Source: Proteromonas lacertae
Lineage: Eukaryota > Sar > Bigyra > Opalinata > Proteromonadidae
Assembly: GCA_002245135.1 (NCBI GenBank)
Contig: NGBS01001238.1
Location: forward strand, 1-20,338
Length of the DNA: 20,338 nt
Direction of reading: 5' to 3'
Below the pieces are notes generated by a model. The model made no database searches. It was not told the DNA's origin and worked only from the letters and a program-made list of their open reading frames with translations. Both the position numbers and the translations under genes were made by a program. Each line of letters begins with the position of its first letter. The first letter of the stretch is position 1. Shown in pieces: positions 1 to 9,010 of the stretch.

Positions 1-600
1 GTGATTAGATTCATTAAGATAGATAAATCACTTATCCACTGAGCCAGTGTATTAAGAACTTTGAAGGTTAAGTACTTACTGAATATCTTCTCAGTGAGGA
101 CTAAATAGCTTTACTTAAACCTGATAATTTCTTGCTGTATTCTATCTCAGTGTTGTTCTTGAAAGTTCCTTAGAATTAATCACTTATGCTACTTATGTTA
201 TATCATTATGAGGAGTCTATCAACAACAGGCCCAACAAGTACCAACATTATCCAGATCATTGTAAGTTCCTTAATCTCTTATTGTTGATAACCTTGTGCT
301 GTTTAAGGGCTATTGCAATCATCATCATCTAGAATTTATCAGAGATGCTCTCTTGTTCATGAATGATAACACTTACCTGACATCTCATTGAACTTCCTCT
401 CTACTTTGATCAATCTTGTAATTCCTTGAGAAATTCAAATGTCAGCGTCAATAGAAAGTAAGAATTATACACTCTTGAGTTGATATTTAAAGCAGTCTAG
501 TACGTGCTGAATATAGAGTAATCCTTGATAGTTCTAACTCCTTTGACTTAGACTGGGAAGGAGATCACCGAGGTTGTATTCAGGCAATAGAAGTGATCTT
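1..600. repeat. Degenerate GC-richer repeat DNA, no gene
   Basis: No long open frame is present on either strand. Base composition is visibly richer in G+C than the AT-rich genes that follow, and similar to 4600-5640 and 7740-9370. On the minus strand near 370-436 a stretch beginning AATTTCTCAAGG and ending, about 46 bases later, at AGGTAAG resembles two units at about 8128-8190 and 8379-8435. The first 14 bases (GTGATTAGATTCAT) also recur near 5421. I read it as a decayed piece of the mobile-element family seen at 4600-9370. No function can be assigned. Confidence 0.4.
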
Positions 601-605
601 CAATT

Positions 606-1191
606 TGTTGTGAGCCGTTTGTCATAGTTGGCCGTTTGTCTACCAGACACTTTTAAAACAAACTAAATGTATATTCTTACTTGTCTTGATGAAAAATTGT
701 TACTTTTATACTTATTTTGTTATATGACCTACCTCTGCATTATATTTTTTTGTTAATATAAATAGTTTGAATATTTGCACCGTTTGTTTTCTAGAAATTT
801 TTGAAGCAAACTAAATGCATAATTAGCTAATATAGACAAAAATACATTAGCTGAAATGATTAGAACAACTTAATGTTGATCATAAGACATTTAAAATGAA
901 AAAAGAAGTTATAGAAAGATTTAGTAATTATTACATTCTAATCATTTCAGCTAATGTATTTTTGTCTATATTAGCTAATTATGCATTTAGTTTGCTTCAA
1001 AAATTTCTAGAAAACAAACGGTGCAAATATTCAAACTATTTATATTAACAAAAAAGTATAATGCAGATGTAGGTCATATAACAAAGTAAGTATAAAAGTA
1101 ACAATTTTCATCAAGACAAGTAAGAATATACATTTAGTTTGTTTTAAAAGTGTCTGGTAGACAAATGGCTAACTATGACAAATGGCGAACA
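606..1191. mobile_element. Foldback/MITE-like element with ~260-bp inverted arms
   Basis: Arm 606-865 is repeated in reverse complement at 936-1191 with only scattered mismatches, around a 70-base loop (866-935). The outer termini read TGTTGTGAGCCGTTTGTC on the left and, reversed, TGTTCGCCATTTGTC on the right. GCCGTTTGTC is directly repeated inside the terminus. There is no ORF, so the element is non-autonomous. The first arm plus loop recurs almost identically at 2755-3090. The termini are related to TGTTGTGCGCCGTTGAGCC at 13502, 18065 and 18745. The transposase superfamily is not determined; no clear target duplication is visible. Confidence 0.85.
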
Positions 1192-1204
1192 GCATAATAT
1201 ATAA

Positions 1205-2242
1205 ATGGTAATCTATCCCATTGTCACAGAAACATTAAGAAATGTTATTAGCAGAATCCCAATTACACAACACTGTATTGATCATATGATTATAATTATT
1301 TATGCTCTATTTATTATAGTTTTGATATATTATTGTAATTCTAATTATGAAATTAAACTATTATTTTTTATTGCTTCATATGGATCAAATCAATTAAATT
1401 TATTATATATGCAATTGAAATCTTTTGTTATTATTTGTGAAAATGGTTATACTATAAAAATAATTATACATCATACAGAAATTCTTAAAAATTCATCATT
1501 TAATAATTTCTATTGTTTTAATAACCAAAAATTCCTTGATATAGTTTTAATAAAAGTAAATTCAAATGTAAAACATTATTTAGTAAAAGAACATAGAAAA
1601 TATATTCAAAGAATTAAAAATGAAATTAATTGTTATAATCATATTGGATTTTTTGAAAATGATATTGGATTTAGTTTAGCTAATCTAAAGTATTACTTTT
1701 ACACTCTTAAAATTATGTATGATTATAATATAGATTTTGCTATGCCTGGTTTTAAGAGATATGAGATTTCTAAATGTAGTCGTGGAGATATTTGGAGGAG
1801 TAATAATGATTATATCGATGAAGTAGTATTTTATAATATTAAAGGAAGAGTATTTATAAGAATGATTATCGGATATTCTGCAATGTGGATCTTGCCATTA
1901 AATAAACTTAGGAAATATATGAACGAAGATGACTTTGTAAATATACCTGATAATGAACATAAAGGAATTGAAAGATTAAAACCTTATTATTCTTATTTCT
2001 ATTGGGAAAAGCATTATATACCTTTAATACCATTAGATAGAATAGATGATTGTTTTGTACATCATTTAAGTAACAAATATATTATATATACAGGTACAAT
2101 ACAAATAACTGAATTATACAACCAAATGAATATTTGTAGAAGTTCAAATGGATTGAAATATATAGGCAATGTTAAGAATGGTAAAATTAAAATAAGTAGA
2201 AGACATATTAATAATAACTGTGTTCAGTTACAATCATGCTAG
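1205..2242 (+). CDS. Putative type II membrane glycosyltransferase (GT-A-like)
   Basis: 345 aa, ATG start, TAG stop, uninterrupted. Residues 1-27 would be a short cytosolic tail and residues 28-43 a single hydrophobic anchor, so the catalytic part is predicted in the Golgi lumen. Seen motifs: FFIASYG (54-60), a strand typical of the nucleotide-sugar fold; HRKY (130-133); FFENDIG (149-155), in the place of the acidic metal-binding motif; MPGFKRYE (180-187); and GYSAMWILP (223-231). The order (E/D)ND...PGF.RYE...MWIL resembles a poorly characterised eukaryotic glycosyltransferase family; this is from memory of the family pattern and the sugar specificity is unknown. The start lies 13 bp past the foldback element, which must therefore form or displace its promoter. 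A second in-frame Met at residue 28 would start directly at the anchor and could be the ancestral start. Confidence 0.6.
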   Translation: MVIYPIVTETLRNVISRIPITQHCIDHMIIIIYALFIIVLIYYCNSNYEIKLLFFIASYGSNQLNLLYMQLKSFVIICENGYTIKIIIHHTEILKNSSFNNFYCFNNQKFLDIVLIKVNSNVKHYLVKEHRKYIQRIKNEINCYNHIGFFENDIGFSLANLKYYFYTLKIMYDYNIDFAMPGFKRYEISKCSRGDIWRSNNDYIDEVVFYNIKGRVFIRMIIGYSAMWILPLNKLRKYMNEDDFVNIPDNEHKGIERLKPYYSYFYWEKHYIPLIPLDRIDDCFVHHLSNKYIIYTGTIQITELYNQMNICRSSNGLKYIGNVKNGKIKISRRHINNNCVQLQSC

Positions 2243-2754
2243 ATTTTTCAAATGATATTTCAATTCTTTCATTTTTCTATTGTTTTTATACAGGGTCGTA
2301 TAAATAGTTAACCTATAGGTTTTAGGTAAAACCTATAATCTAGCCTTGACCGTCTGTCGGTCAAACCTGGAGAATAATTTTGTTAGAATCTATTTTAATT
2401 ACTTACTGAACAAAGATTGTTTTATTCAAACTATCATACTATATAAGAATTTATTCCTACTTCTTGTTTTAATTTAGTTACCATAGTTAGAATAAGATTG
2501 GTTTAAATTGTAAAAATATCTATTCTGATATATTAAAATTCATATACAAACTACTTAATAGTGATATTTTACACATTTATAAACAACTTGTTATTTTGAT
2601 GATTTATTTATATTGATTACTATCTCTAAAAAATAAATATAAATGTAATTATAATAATAAATCTCTATTTCTGGATAATAATGATTTCTCTTAAATAATT
2701 ATTTCAAAAAGAATTAAATGAAATAATACCTAGTTTAAAAAATATGTTAAAATC
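2243..2754. other. Non-coding AT-rich interval
   Basis: Apart from the terminal-repeat-like segment at 2291-2370 I see no gene. The rest is AT-rich with no open frame of useful length and no recognisable RNA gene. Confidence 0.5.
2291..2370 (+). repeat. hAT-like terminus with two perfect hairpins
   Basis: Begins CAGGGTCGTATAAATAG, closely resembling CAGGGTTGTATTTATCGG at 14720, which precedes a BED/hAT transposase relic. Two perfect stem-loops follow: ATAGGTTTT/AAAACCTAT (2315-2336, loop AGGT) and TTGACCG/CGGTCAA (2346-2364, loop TCTGT). Terminal CAGGG and subterminal GGTCAAACC-type repeats are typical of hAT ends. No partner end with a matching 8-bp target duplication was found, so this may be a solo end. 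Confidence 0.5.
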
Positions 2755-3090
2755 TGTTGTGCGCCGTTTGTCATAGTTGGCCATTTGTCTACCAGACACT
2801 TTTAAAACAAACTAAATGTATATTCTTACTTGTCTTGATGAAAAATTGTTACTTTTATACTTATTTTGTTATATGACCTACCTCTGCATTATATTTTTTT
2901 GTTAATATAAATAGTTTGAATATTTGCACCGTTTGTTTTCTAGAAATTTTTGAAGCAAACTAAATGCATAATTAGCTAATATAGACAAAAATACATTAGC
3001 TGAAATGATTAGAACAACTTAATGTTGATCATAAGACATTTAAAATGAAAAAAGAAGTTATAGAAAGATTTAGTAATTATAATATTCTAT
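2755..3090. mobile_element. Half copy of the foldback element
   Basis: Starts TGTTGTGCGCCGTTTGTC and stays nearly identical to 606-940 (offset 2149) through the left arm and the loop, then diverges at about 3090 where the second arm should begin. It is therefore a one-armed, deleted copy. The low divergence from the copy at 606 suggests recent duplication or gene conversion. No ORF. Confidence 0.8.
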
Positions 3091-3199
3091 CATAACCTAA
3101 ATATTACATATATACACTTAGTTTTTCATAATAGTTTGTTATATATCTATAACATTGTTTGTTATTACTTAATATTAAACTACAAGTTTTTATATAGTA

Positions 3200-3393
3200 T
3201 GTTGTGCGCCGTTTGTCATAGTTGGCCATTTGTCTACCAGACACTTTATAACAGATGTAGGTCATATTACAAACTAACTATATATTTGTTAATAACTCTT
3301 TATAACTAAGATAAAAATGATATTAGATTGTTTTAAAAGTAATTATATGATGAGAGCGGCTCAACGGCGCAACCGGCTCAAAGGCGCATAACA
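3200..3393. mobile_element. Chimeric miniature inverted-repeat element
   Basis: The left end (3200-3248) matches the terminus of the elements at 606 and 2755 (TGTTGTGCGCCGTTTGTC...CCAGACAC). The remainder, read in reverse complement, matches the left end of the element at 18065, including the GACCTACATCTG, AACAAATATATAG and CTCATCATA segments. The right terminus contains GGCTCAACGGCGC followed by an imperfect second GGCTCAAAGGCGC. The two ends thus come from two related subfamilies. Confidence 0.7.
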
Positions 3394-3739
3394 ATTCATT
3401 TTGAACTTCTATAAACCATCTATGTTTATGTAATTGGTTGCTTTATTGTGCTTTTTATGAAATAAAGAAATTATAATTAAAATGGAATAATGTAAAACAC
3501 AATCTGTTTTTACTCAATTATAGTTAGTCAAATTTCAATATAAAAGCAAAACAAAGTATAGAAATAGCAAGCTTAAAAAAAAGATGATATTATTTGTCTT
3601 AAAAAAATACTTGTATGATAAGCTCATATTACAATGTTCTAGAGACTATTCTAGTTGTCCAACATTATAAAAGTATAAAGTGAAATTATTACTTATCTGA
3701 AGAGGTAAATAGTAAAACTTAAGAGTGTTATTTCGATTT
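3394..3739. other. Non-coding AT-rich interval
   Basis: No gene, repeat or RNA recognised on either strand. It would serve as the 3' flank of the minus-strand methyltransferase gene. Confidence 0.5.
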
Positions 3740-4414
3740 TTATTTTCTGCTAAACACTATATCTATAGGTGAAATATATTTCTTATCTATATAATATCCA
3801 TTATTATTTAGAAGCATAGTGATATTCCGTTTTACATGGTTGTTTAAATGATTCCATTCTATAATCCAATGAGATACTTTTACATTAAAATCAAATGTTT
3901 GTAAAACTTCTAATTCACTCCCTTCTACATCCAAAGAAAATAAATCTATATGATTTACATTATATTTATGAGTTATATTCTTAATTGTGTTACACTTAAT
4001 ACTATTTTTTGTTATATTACTATGATTAATTGATCCTAAATATCCTTTATCGTAATAATTTGTAAATTCTGATTTGCATATTGGTGAACAAATAATAATA
4101 GAATTACTTCTATAGTAAGAGTTATTCATTAATCTTTTACAGTTTTTCTCTCCTCCTTCAATTAAAATACCATGCCAATTAAAATTCTTTTCAAAAAAAT
4201 AAGAGTTACTAATACTAACACCATCAAACGCACCAATCTCAACAAAGAATCCATTCATTTTTTGTTGAAAAAAATAATAGTATAAAGATAAATCTTGATT
4301 AAATTGACTATTTTTATATTTTAACATTATTCTACTATCTTTATTCATGTATTTTGGTGATAAAAATATAAGAATAAAGAAAATTAGTATTATAATAAAG
4401 CATGTCGATAACAT
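3740..4414 (-). CDS. FkbM-type SAM-dependent methyltransferase, membrane-anchored
   Basis: 224 aa from the ATG at 4414; an in-frame TTG at 4429 adds five residues but is a less likely start. Residues 4-19 form a hydrophobic anchor, predicting type II topology with the enzyme in the secretory lumen. Family signatures are clear: Q39-D41 in a loop before the fold; FVEIGAFDG (57-65) as the SAM-binding glycine loop; WHGILIEGG (80-88) with the acidic residue at the end of strand 2; and IDLFSLDVEGSELEVL (156-171), the hallmark FkbM segment. FkbM enzymes O-methylate small molecules and sugars; methylation of a glycan is an inference from the neighbouring glycosyltransferases. Length is normal, with no internal break. 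The stop is TAA. Confidence 0.85.
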   Translation of the reverse strand: MLSTCFIIILIFFILIFLSPKYMNKDSRIMLKYKNSQFNQDLSLYYYFFQQKMNGFFVEIGAFDGVSISNSYFFEKNFNWHGILIEGGEKNCKRLMNNSYYRSNSIIICSPICKSEFTNYYDKGYLGSINHSNITKNSIKCNTIKNITHKYNVNHIDLFSLDVEGSELEVLQTFDFNVKVSHWIIEWNHLNNHVKRNITMLLNNNGYYIDKKYISPIDIVFSRK

Positions 4415-4590
4415 ATCCTCAATTAACAACTAAATAACAATATGTAAAATATAGCATGAATTGATAGTATTGATCTTCTTCATTTAGTAATTGTGGTATA
4501 GCTAACCATAAACTAATTACTAACTATATCATACTTTACTCTAAGCCTATGACTTTTATCCTTTATATTGTGATAAGTCCTACACTTGTT

Positions 4591-4986
4591 TCATAATTTA
4601 TATAATCCCGTTTCATGATTTATAGAACGTGGTGACTTTAAACCACCAGGAAATTGCGTACTATGGATTGCCCATGGTTCATCAATGTCAATCACGTCCT
4701 TCCCGAAGAGTTGCTGCTTCTTCTCCTTCAGTTCCTTGCTTTCTTGAGTATACAACGCATAGCTCTTCCCATTGAGTTGGATCCAAGTAGTTAAATGCTT
4801 AGGAGATTCCTTTGTATTATCCTGATCGATAATAATAACGTCCTTTCTGAAGAGTTGCTTATAGAAGTCTTTACCATCAGGCTTAAGGGTAAGAACGTTG
4901 GGTACTTTATGTCTTTGAAGCTCCTCCTCCTTATGATTGTCAGAATTATCCTTATCCTTGACCTTGCTCTTAGACTTCTTAGTCAT
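4591..4986 (-). CDS. Unknown lysine-rich protein in GC-richer mobile DNA
   Basis: 131 aa, ATG start, TGA stop. I do not recognise the family. The N-terminus is strongly charged (Lys, Asp and Glu in residues 2-25). Two related segments, KQLFRKDVIIID (about residues 44-55) and QQLFGKDVIDID (about 91-102), suggest an internal duplication. Codons are richer in G+C than in the surrounding glycan genes, matching the polB-bearing repeat block next to it, so it probably belongs to a mobile element. Its ATG overlaps the TGA of an upstream zinc-ribbon-like frame (ATGA). Confidence 0.4.
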   Translation of the reverse strand: MTKKSKSKVKDKDNSDNHKEEELQRHKVPNVLTLKPDGKDFYKQLFRKDVIIIDQDNTKESPKHLTTWIQLNGKSYALYTQESKELKEKKQQLFGKDVIDIDEPWAIHSTQFPGGLKSPRSINHETGLYKL

Positions 4987-5208
4987 GGCCTTGTTAGCTG
5001 AATAAGCTTCATCGCCTCCTCAATATCCCAGAAATGTAGGTCATTGAATTCAAGACCCTTCTTAGCTAGGCGCTTCGTAGCACTGTTGCTAGCAGACTAA
5101 CATCTTCCACATTGTCTATAATACCCAGAACCATTCTTCTTGAGTTCATCGGCGACATCCTTATGACAACCACTGCACTTTGCTAGATGCTTGGAATTGT
5201 CATAATTA
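4983..5208 (-). pseudogene. Zinc-ribbon-like fragment with internal stop
   Basis: Minus-strand frame ending at a TGA that overlaps the start of the 131-aa ORF. It encodes CSGCHKD followed about 20 residues later by CGRC, a CxxC...CxxC arrangement expected of a zinc ribbon. A TAG (5096-5098) follows directly after the last Cys, and the open frame resumes with a Lys/Leu-rich stretch and FWDIEEAMKL. No ATG was found for it. It looks like the decayed upstream part of the same protein as 4591-4986; the partner and function are unknown. Confidence 0.35.
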
Positions 5209-5238
5209 AAACTGATAAAGCTGAATTTAGAAATTAGC

Positions 5239-5596
5239 TAGGTGAATTATAAGGATGATAAAACTTACCATTTAGAACCCTCCCGAGAAATCTACAACTA
5301 GCTGGAGTTACCATTTGGTAACTAGTTAACAATTGTAAACTCTCGGTTGCCCAGTTGGTTTCCACGGTTCAATTAAAAGCTCTTACAAGGTCACCAGCGT
5401 AGCAAGGAGTGTCAAGAGCGTGATTAGATTCATCACTTCGAGGTAACCAACACTTCTAGATAGCTTACTGGATTCCCGTAGGAAGTAGACCCGTTAGGAG
5501 GAATCCCGTAGGAACCTTACGTAAATGGGACTATGGTACATTGTCACAGAGTTCTAACGAGTGTTCTAGGAGTCCGTCCCCTTCTAGATTCAGAGT
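5239..5596 (+). repeat. Left inverted repeat flanking the polB fragment
   Basis: Matches 7738-8213 in reverse complement with small deletions. Shared blocks include GTTACCATTTGGTAACTAG, AGCAAGGAGTGTCAAGAGCG, CGAGGTAACCAACACTTCTA, ACGTAAATGGGACTATGGTA and CTAGGAGTCCGTCCCC. The right copy carries about 60 extra bases near 7900-7950. These repeats bound the Polinton polB relic, which ends within a few bases of the right copy. They may be Polinton terminal repeats or an inverted duplication of a host repeat. Confidence 0.8.
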
Positions 5597-5670
5597 TGAC
5601 CTTTATGGTAGATTCATCGATTGCATCGATGAAGGTATTTTATACAGAAATAGGACCTTTATGGCATAAT

Positions 5671-7725
5671 GAAAAATCAAGTTTAAAATTTAGACAAATT
5701 GGATAAGTTGAAGTTCAATTAGTCAAAGCAACTGCTATGGCAGGTAGTGGTAAAAATAAAGAACTTCCAGATTGAATAATTAATAAAAAATGTGTTATAT
5801 CAATAGATAATAATAAAGAAAATGATCAATTATGTTTTCTATATGTTATAACAGCAGCATTTTTTCATGGTAATAATAATAATAAGAATTTAAATAGAGC
5901 AGAACAATATAAAGAATATATTAGAGTTAACTACAATTATAGTATGTTATATTTCATAGCAGATCCTATTAAACATAAAAACAAATTCATGAATTTGAAA
6001 CAATAAATCATATAACATTAAATATATTCAAAATAACAGATAAAGAAGTAGTTCCAATATATGTAACACATATAGATAAATTCAATAGTTATCCACATGT
6101 AAATTTATTATATAATGAAAAACATTATTCTACTATTACAAAATTAAATGTAATATTATTACCTAAAGGAAAGAAGCGTAAAAATTGTTATCCTAGGTAT
6201 AATTATTGTTTTGCTTTATTATCAACAGATGAAAAAAGAATACAACATGAAAAATATAATTGTCAACAACATATAGGTATTATAAGAAATTTCCCTGCGA
6301 AAAATATTCAATTGGAATTTAAAAACTTTAAATATATGCAACTAATACCTATAGTAATATATTGGGATACTGAAGTTTATCAGGAGAAAGTAACAGATCC
6401 AATTTTAAATGAGAAAGGTATTTTATCAAAGCATATATTATCCAGTTGGTGTTTATATGTTGTATCTAAATATCCTAATATAAATCCTAATAAAATTGAG
6501 TATGATTTTAAAACACCTAAAGATAATGAAACAGATTTAGAGGATAGATTAATAGCTAAATTTATGGAAATACAAAAAGAAATATTAGATTTATATGAAG
6601 AAAAATTAAATAATCCAGAAAAAATGATAGGATATAATAGAGATGATCCTAAAAATAAATTGAATTATTGTATATATGTAAAGAACCATTTGATTATAGA
6701 AATAAGAATAAGAAACCTGTTTTACACCATGACCACTTTAGTGGACAATTTATAGGTAGAATATGTAATAATTGCAACTTCCTTATATGTTTAAATAATA
6801 TGCCAATCCCTTGTATTGCTCATAATTCCAAAAATTATGACAATTATTATTTTAATAGAGGATTGTCCAGATGGATAATAAATTAAGAGATGAATTTTGT
6901 AAAGAAAATAATATTGATCCTAATGTAAATTATGTTTCAGATACTGAATCTGATAGTGAAACTGAAGAAGAAGAAGATAATACTAATACTAATACTAACT
7001 CTATTCCTATTCCACATCAAGATAGTGATACATTTACTCCATTACCTCCTTATACTAATGGCTTTATAACAGCAAATAAAATAAAAGATTATGCAAAAGA
7101 TTTGAGAAAAGAAAAATAAGAAGAAAAAGATAATAATTTCAGTATGAGTTAATTTCATGATTCTTTAAGTGTTATGGAAACTCTAGAAGTTAAAAGCGAA
7201 GTAATACAAATTAATAATGAAGAAGTTAATGCATTGTTAGAATTAGAAGAAATGTTAAGAAGAGATAGTCCTAGAAATGCAGAAGATGTTATAGATGAAA
7301 TAGATGAACAATCTGCTTATAGAATTATTAAATGTAAAGATGGTAAAATAAGAAAATATAAAAACAAAAAACAATATAAATCACAATTATCAGTATTACC
7401 CAAAACAGATAATAAATTATTATTAATAAAGTTCAACAAATTATTCTTTATGGACTCATATCAATTCTTACCAAGTTCTTTAGATTCTTTAACAAAGTCA
7501 TATACTCAATCAATAAGAGATAATGGAAATTATCAAAAATATTTCAGTTATGTATATGAAGATATTTATAAAAAATATTCTGCTCCTGGTAAATTGGATC
7601 ATGATATGAATATTGATGCTTTTATCCATAAATGGTGTTTATCTAAAGGATATTTTCCATATGAATATGTAGATTCATTATCTAAATATTTTAATACTTT
7701 TGAACTACCTCCTAAAGATATATAG
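5671..7725 (+). pseudogene. polB: Polinton/Maverick-type DNA polymerase B, N-terminal and exonuclease part, frameshifted
   Basis: Four frame segments, about 5671-6006, 6006-6690, 6690-6886 and 6871-7725, run collinearly with protein-primed PolB of Polintons. Seen in order: an NKKCVISI...LCFLYVITAA block; HVNLLYNEKHYS; a degenerate Cys/His knuckle; VIYWDTEVY carrying the DxE of exonuclease motif I; CKEPFDY; HHDHFSGQFIGR and IPCIAHNSKNYDNY (the second exonuclease region, with the family-typical His-Asn); an acidic low-complexity insert rich in Glu, Asp and Thr; and DSYQFLPSSLDSL with GYFPYEYVDS. It then ends at LPPKDI. The polymerase palm motifs are absent, so it cannot be active. Breaks: stops at 5704, 5773, 7117 and about 7150, and three frameshifts. 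AT-rich codons contrast with the GC-richer flanks. No integrase, ATPase or capsid gene is visible. Confidence 0.85.
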
Positions 7726-7737
7726 TATATAAATGAG

Positions 7738-8213
7738 ACTCTGAATCTAGAGGGGGACGGACTCCTAGAACACTCGTTAGAACTCTGTGAAAATGTACCA
7801 TAGTCCCATTTACGTAAGGTTCCTATGGTATTCCTCCTAACGGGGTCTACTTCCTAACGGGGTCTACTTACTACGGGACTCCTGTAAGCTATTTCTATAC
7901 CTACCTATACATATCTATGAGATGATCTCCTACAGGTACTACTGGAAGCAATCTAGAAGTGTTGGTTACCTCGAAGTGATGAATCTAATCACGCTCTTGA
8001 CTCTCCTTGCTACGCTGGTGACCTTGTAAGGGCTTTTAATTGAACCGTGGAAACCAATCGTGGAACCAGGACTTTACAATTGTTAACTAGTTACCAAATG
8101 GTAACTCCGGGAGGTTCTAGCTAGTTGTGAATTTCTCAAGGCCCTTGAAGATAATAATTAGCAATCTCGGAAGGCTTCTGAAGGTAAGTTTTATCATCCT
8201 TATAACTCTCCTA
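7738..8213 (-). repeat. Right inverted repeat flanking the polB fragment
   Basis: Reverse-complement partner of 5239-5596. It begins 12 bases after the last polB codon and contains an additional stretch near 7900-7950. It runs outward into a repeat unit (about 8115-8225) that is duplicated at 8370-8480. Confidence 0.8.
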
Positions 8214-8480
8214 GATAAGTTCATCCACGACCTTCCCGAGAAGAACAGCCGTGTTGGCAAGGAAAGAATCTCCCAACATGGGAGATTTCTGACGTAGTCA
8301 TACACGGCTGGACGTATCTGGGAAGGTCTTGATGGTTCTTCTATTAATCAGTGACTTTACAACTGGAGGTTCTGGTTAGTACTGGATTTTCTCAAGGCCT
8401 TGAAGATCATCGTAAGCATTCTCGGGAGCTTCCTAAAGGTAAGCCTAATCGTCCTTATTAATCAACTAGGTAACATTTCA
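8115..8480. repeat. Tandem pair of related ~110-bp units, ~255 bp apart
   Basis: Units at about 8115-8225 and 8370-8480 share TTCTCAAGGCC, CTTGAAGAT, a GGAAGCTTC-like block and AAGGTAAG followed by a TAATCGTCCTTAT or TATCATCCTTAT segment. Both can be read as similar short peptides (FSRPLKIIISNLGRLLKV and FLKALKIIVSILGSFLKV), so they may derive from a coding repeat. Related, more degenerate copies lie at about 370-436 (minus) and within 5239-5310 (minus). Confidence 0.5.
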
Positions 8481-8539
8481 ACTATCATCTATACTAGCAA
8501 GGAAGGAGCCCTATAAGAGATCACGCAGTAGTTCCACCG

Positions 8540-8938
8540 ATGGTTAATGATCCAAGACCATTACCTATGGATCAGAGAGTATTCAACATGCATGAGAAGG
8601 AGTTGTCCTCCATGGAGTACTCTAGGGCAATCCAGATGGAGACTCCTCAAATGACCTTAAGAGATAATCCAGAAGCCTTCGTCAATCAACTATACTATGG
8701 CAATGAACCATTCTACGATAGATTGGAGCAGATACTGACTGCCCATGTGAACCTCAAAGTAAGCATCACGTTGATTTGTACTTTCGAAGAGACCGCAGGC
8801 ACCAACAAGATCCATACTGTCAAGTGCGATACATTCTCAATCAACGACTTCATCGATAGGAAGAGCATCTATGAGTTGATCAAAAGCCTAGAGATTGGTA
8901 TATCAATTCCTACTGTTCCTCACAGAGACTCAGCATAG
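8540..8938 (+). CDS. Mobile-element ORF fragment, possibly PolB N-terminal-like
   Basis: 132 aa, ATG to TAG, GC-richer codon use than the glycan genes. I do not firmly recognise it. The segment from FYDRLEQILTAHVNLKVSIT through ICTFEETAG to INDFIDRKSIYELIKSLEIGI resembles in pattern the region that precedes PolB in several Polintons (a strand-rich segment, then a helix ending before a GSGW-like motif). The GSGW is missing because the frame ends in HRDSA. It lies outside the inverted repeat, on the same strand as the polB relic but after it. Probably a fragment of a longer protein broken by frameshifts. Confidence 0.35.
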   Translation: MVNDPRPLPMDQRVFNMHEKELSSMEYSRAIQMETPQMTLRDNPEAFVNQLYYGNEPFYDRLEQILTAHVNLKVSITLICTFEETAGTNKIHTVKCDTFSINDFIDRKSIYELIKSLEIGISIPTVPHRDSA

Positions 8939-9010
8939 TCAAGAGCATTAAAGAGTTGATCAAGAGATTTCAGCAAGGATAGTTGCTATCGATGAAACCA
9001 ATGCCAAGGT

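Noticed and set aside
606-1191. CRISPR array or tRNA-like structure in the repeats
   Set aside because: The repeats are long inverted arms, not short direct repeats with spacers, and no tRNA cloverleaf was seen.
4795-5001. 68-aa plus-strand ORF
   Set aside because: Antisense shadow of the 131-aa minus-strand ORF, which has the more protein-like composition.
8117-8305. 62-aa minus-strand ORF
   Set aside because: Lies within the inverted and tandem repeat DNA and matches no domain.
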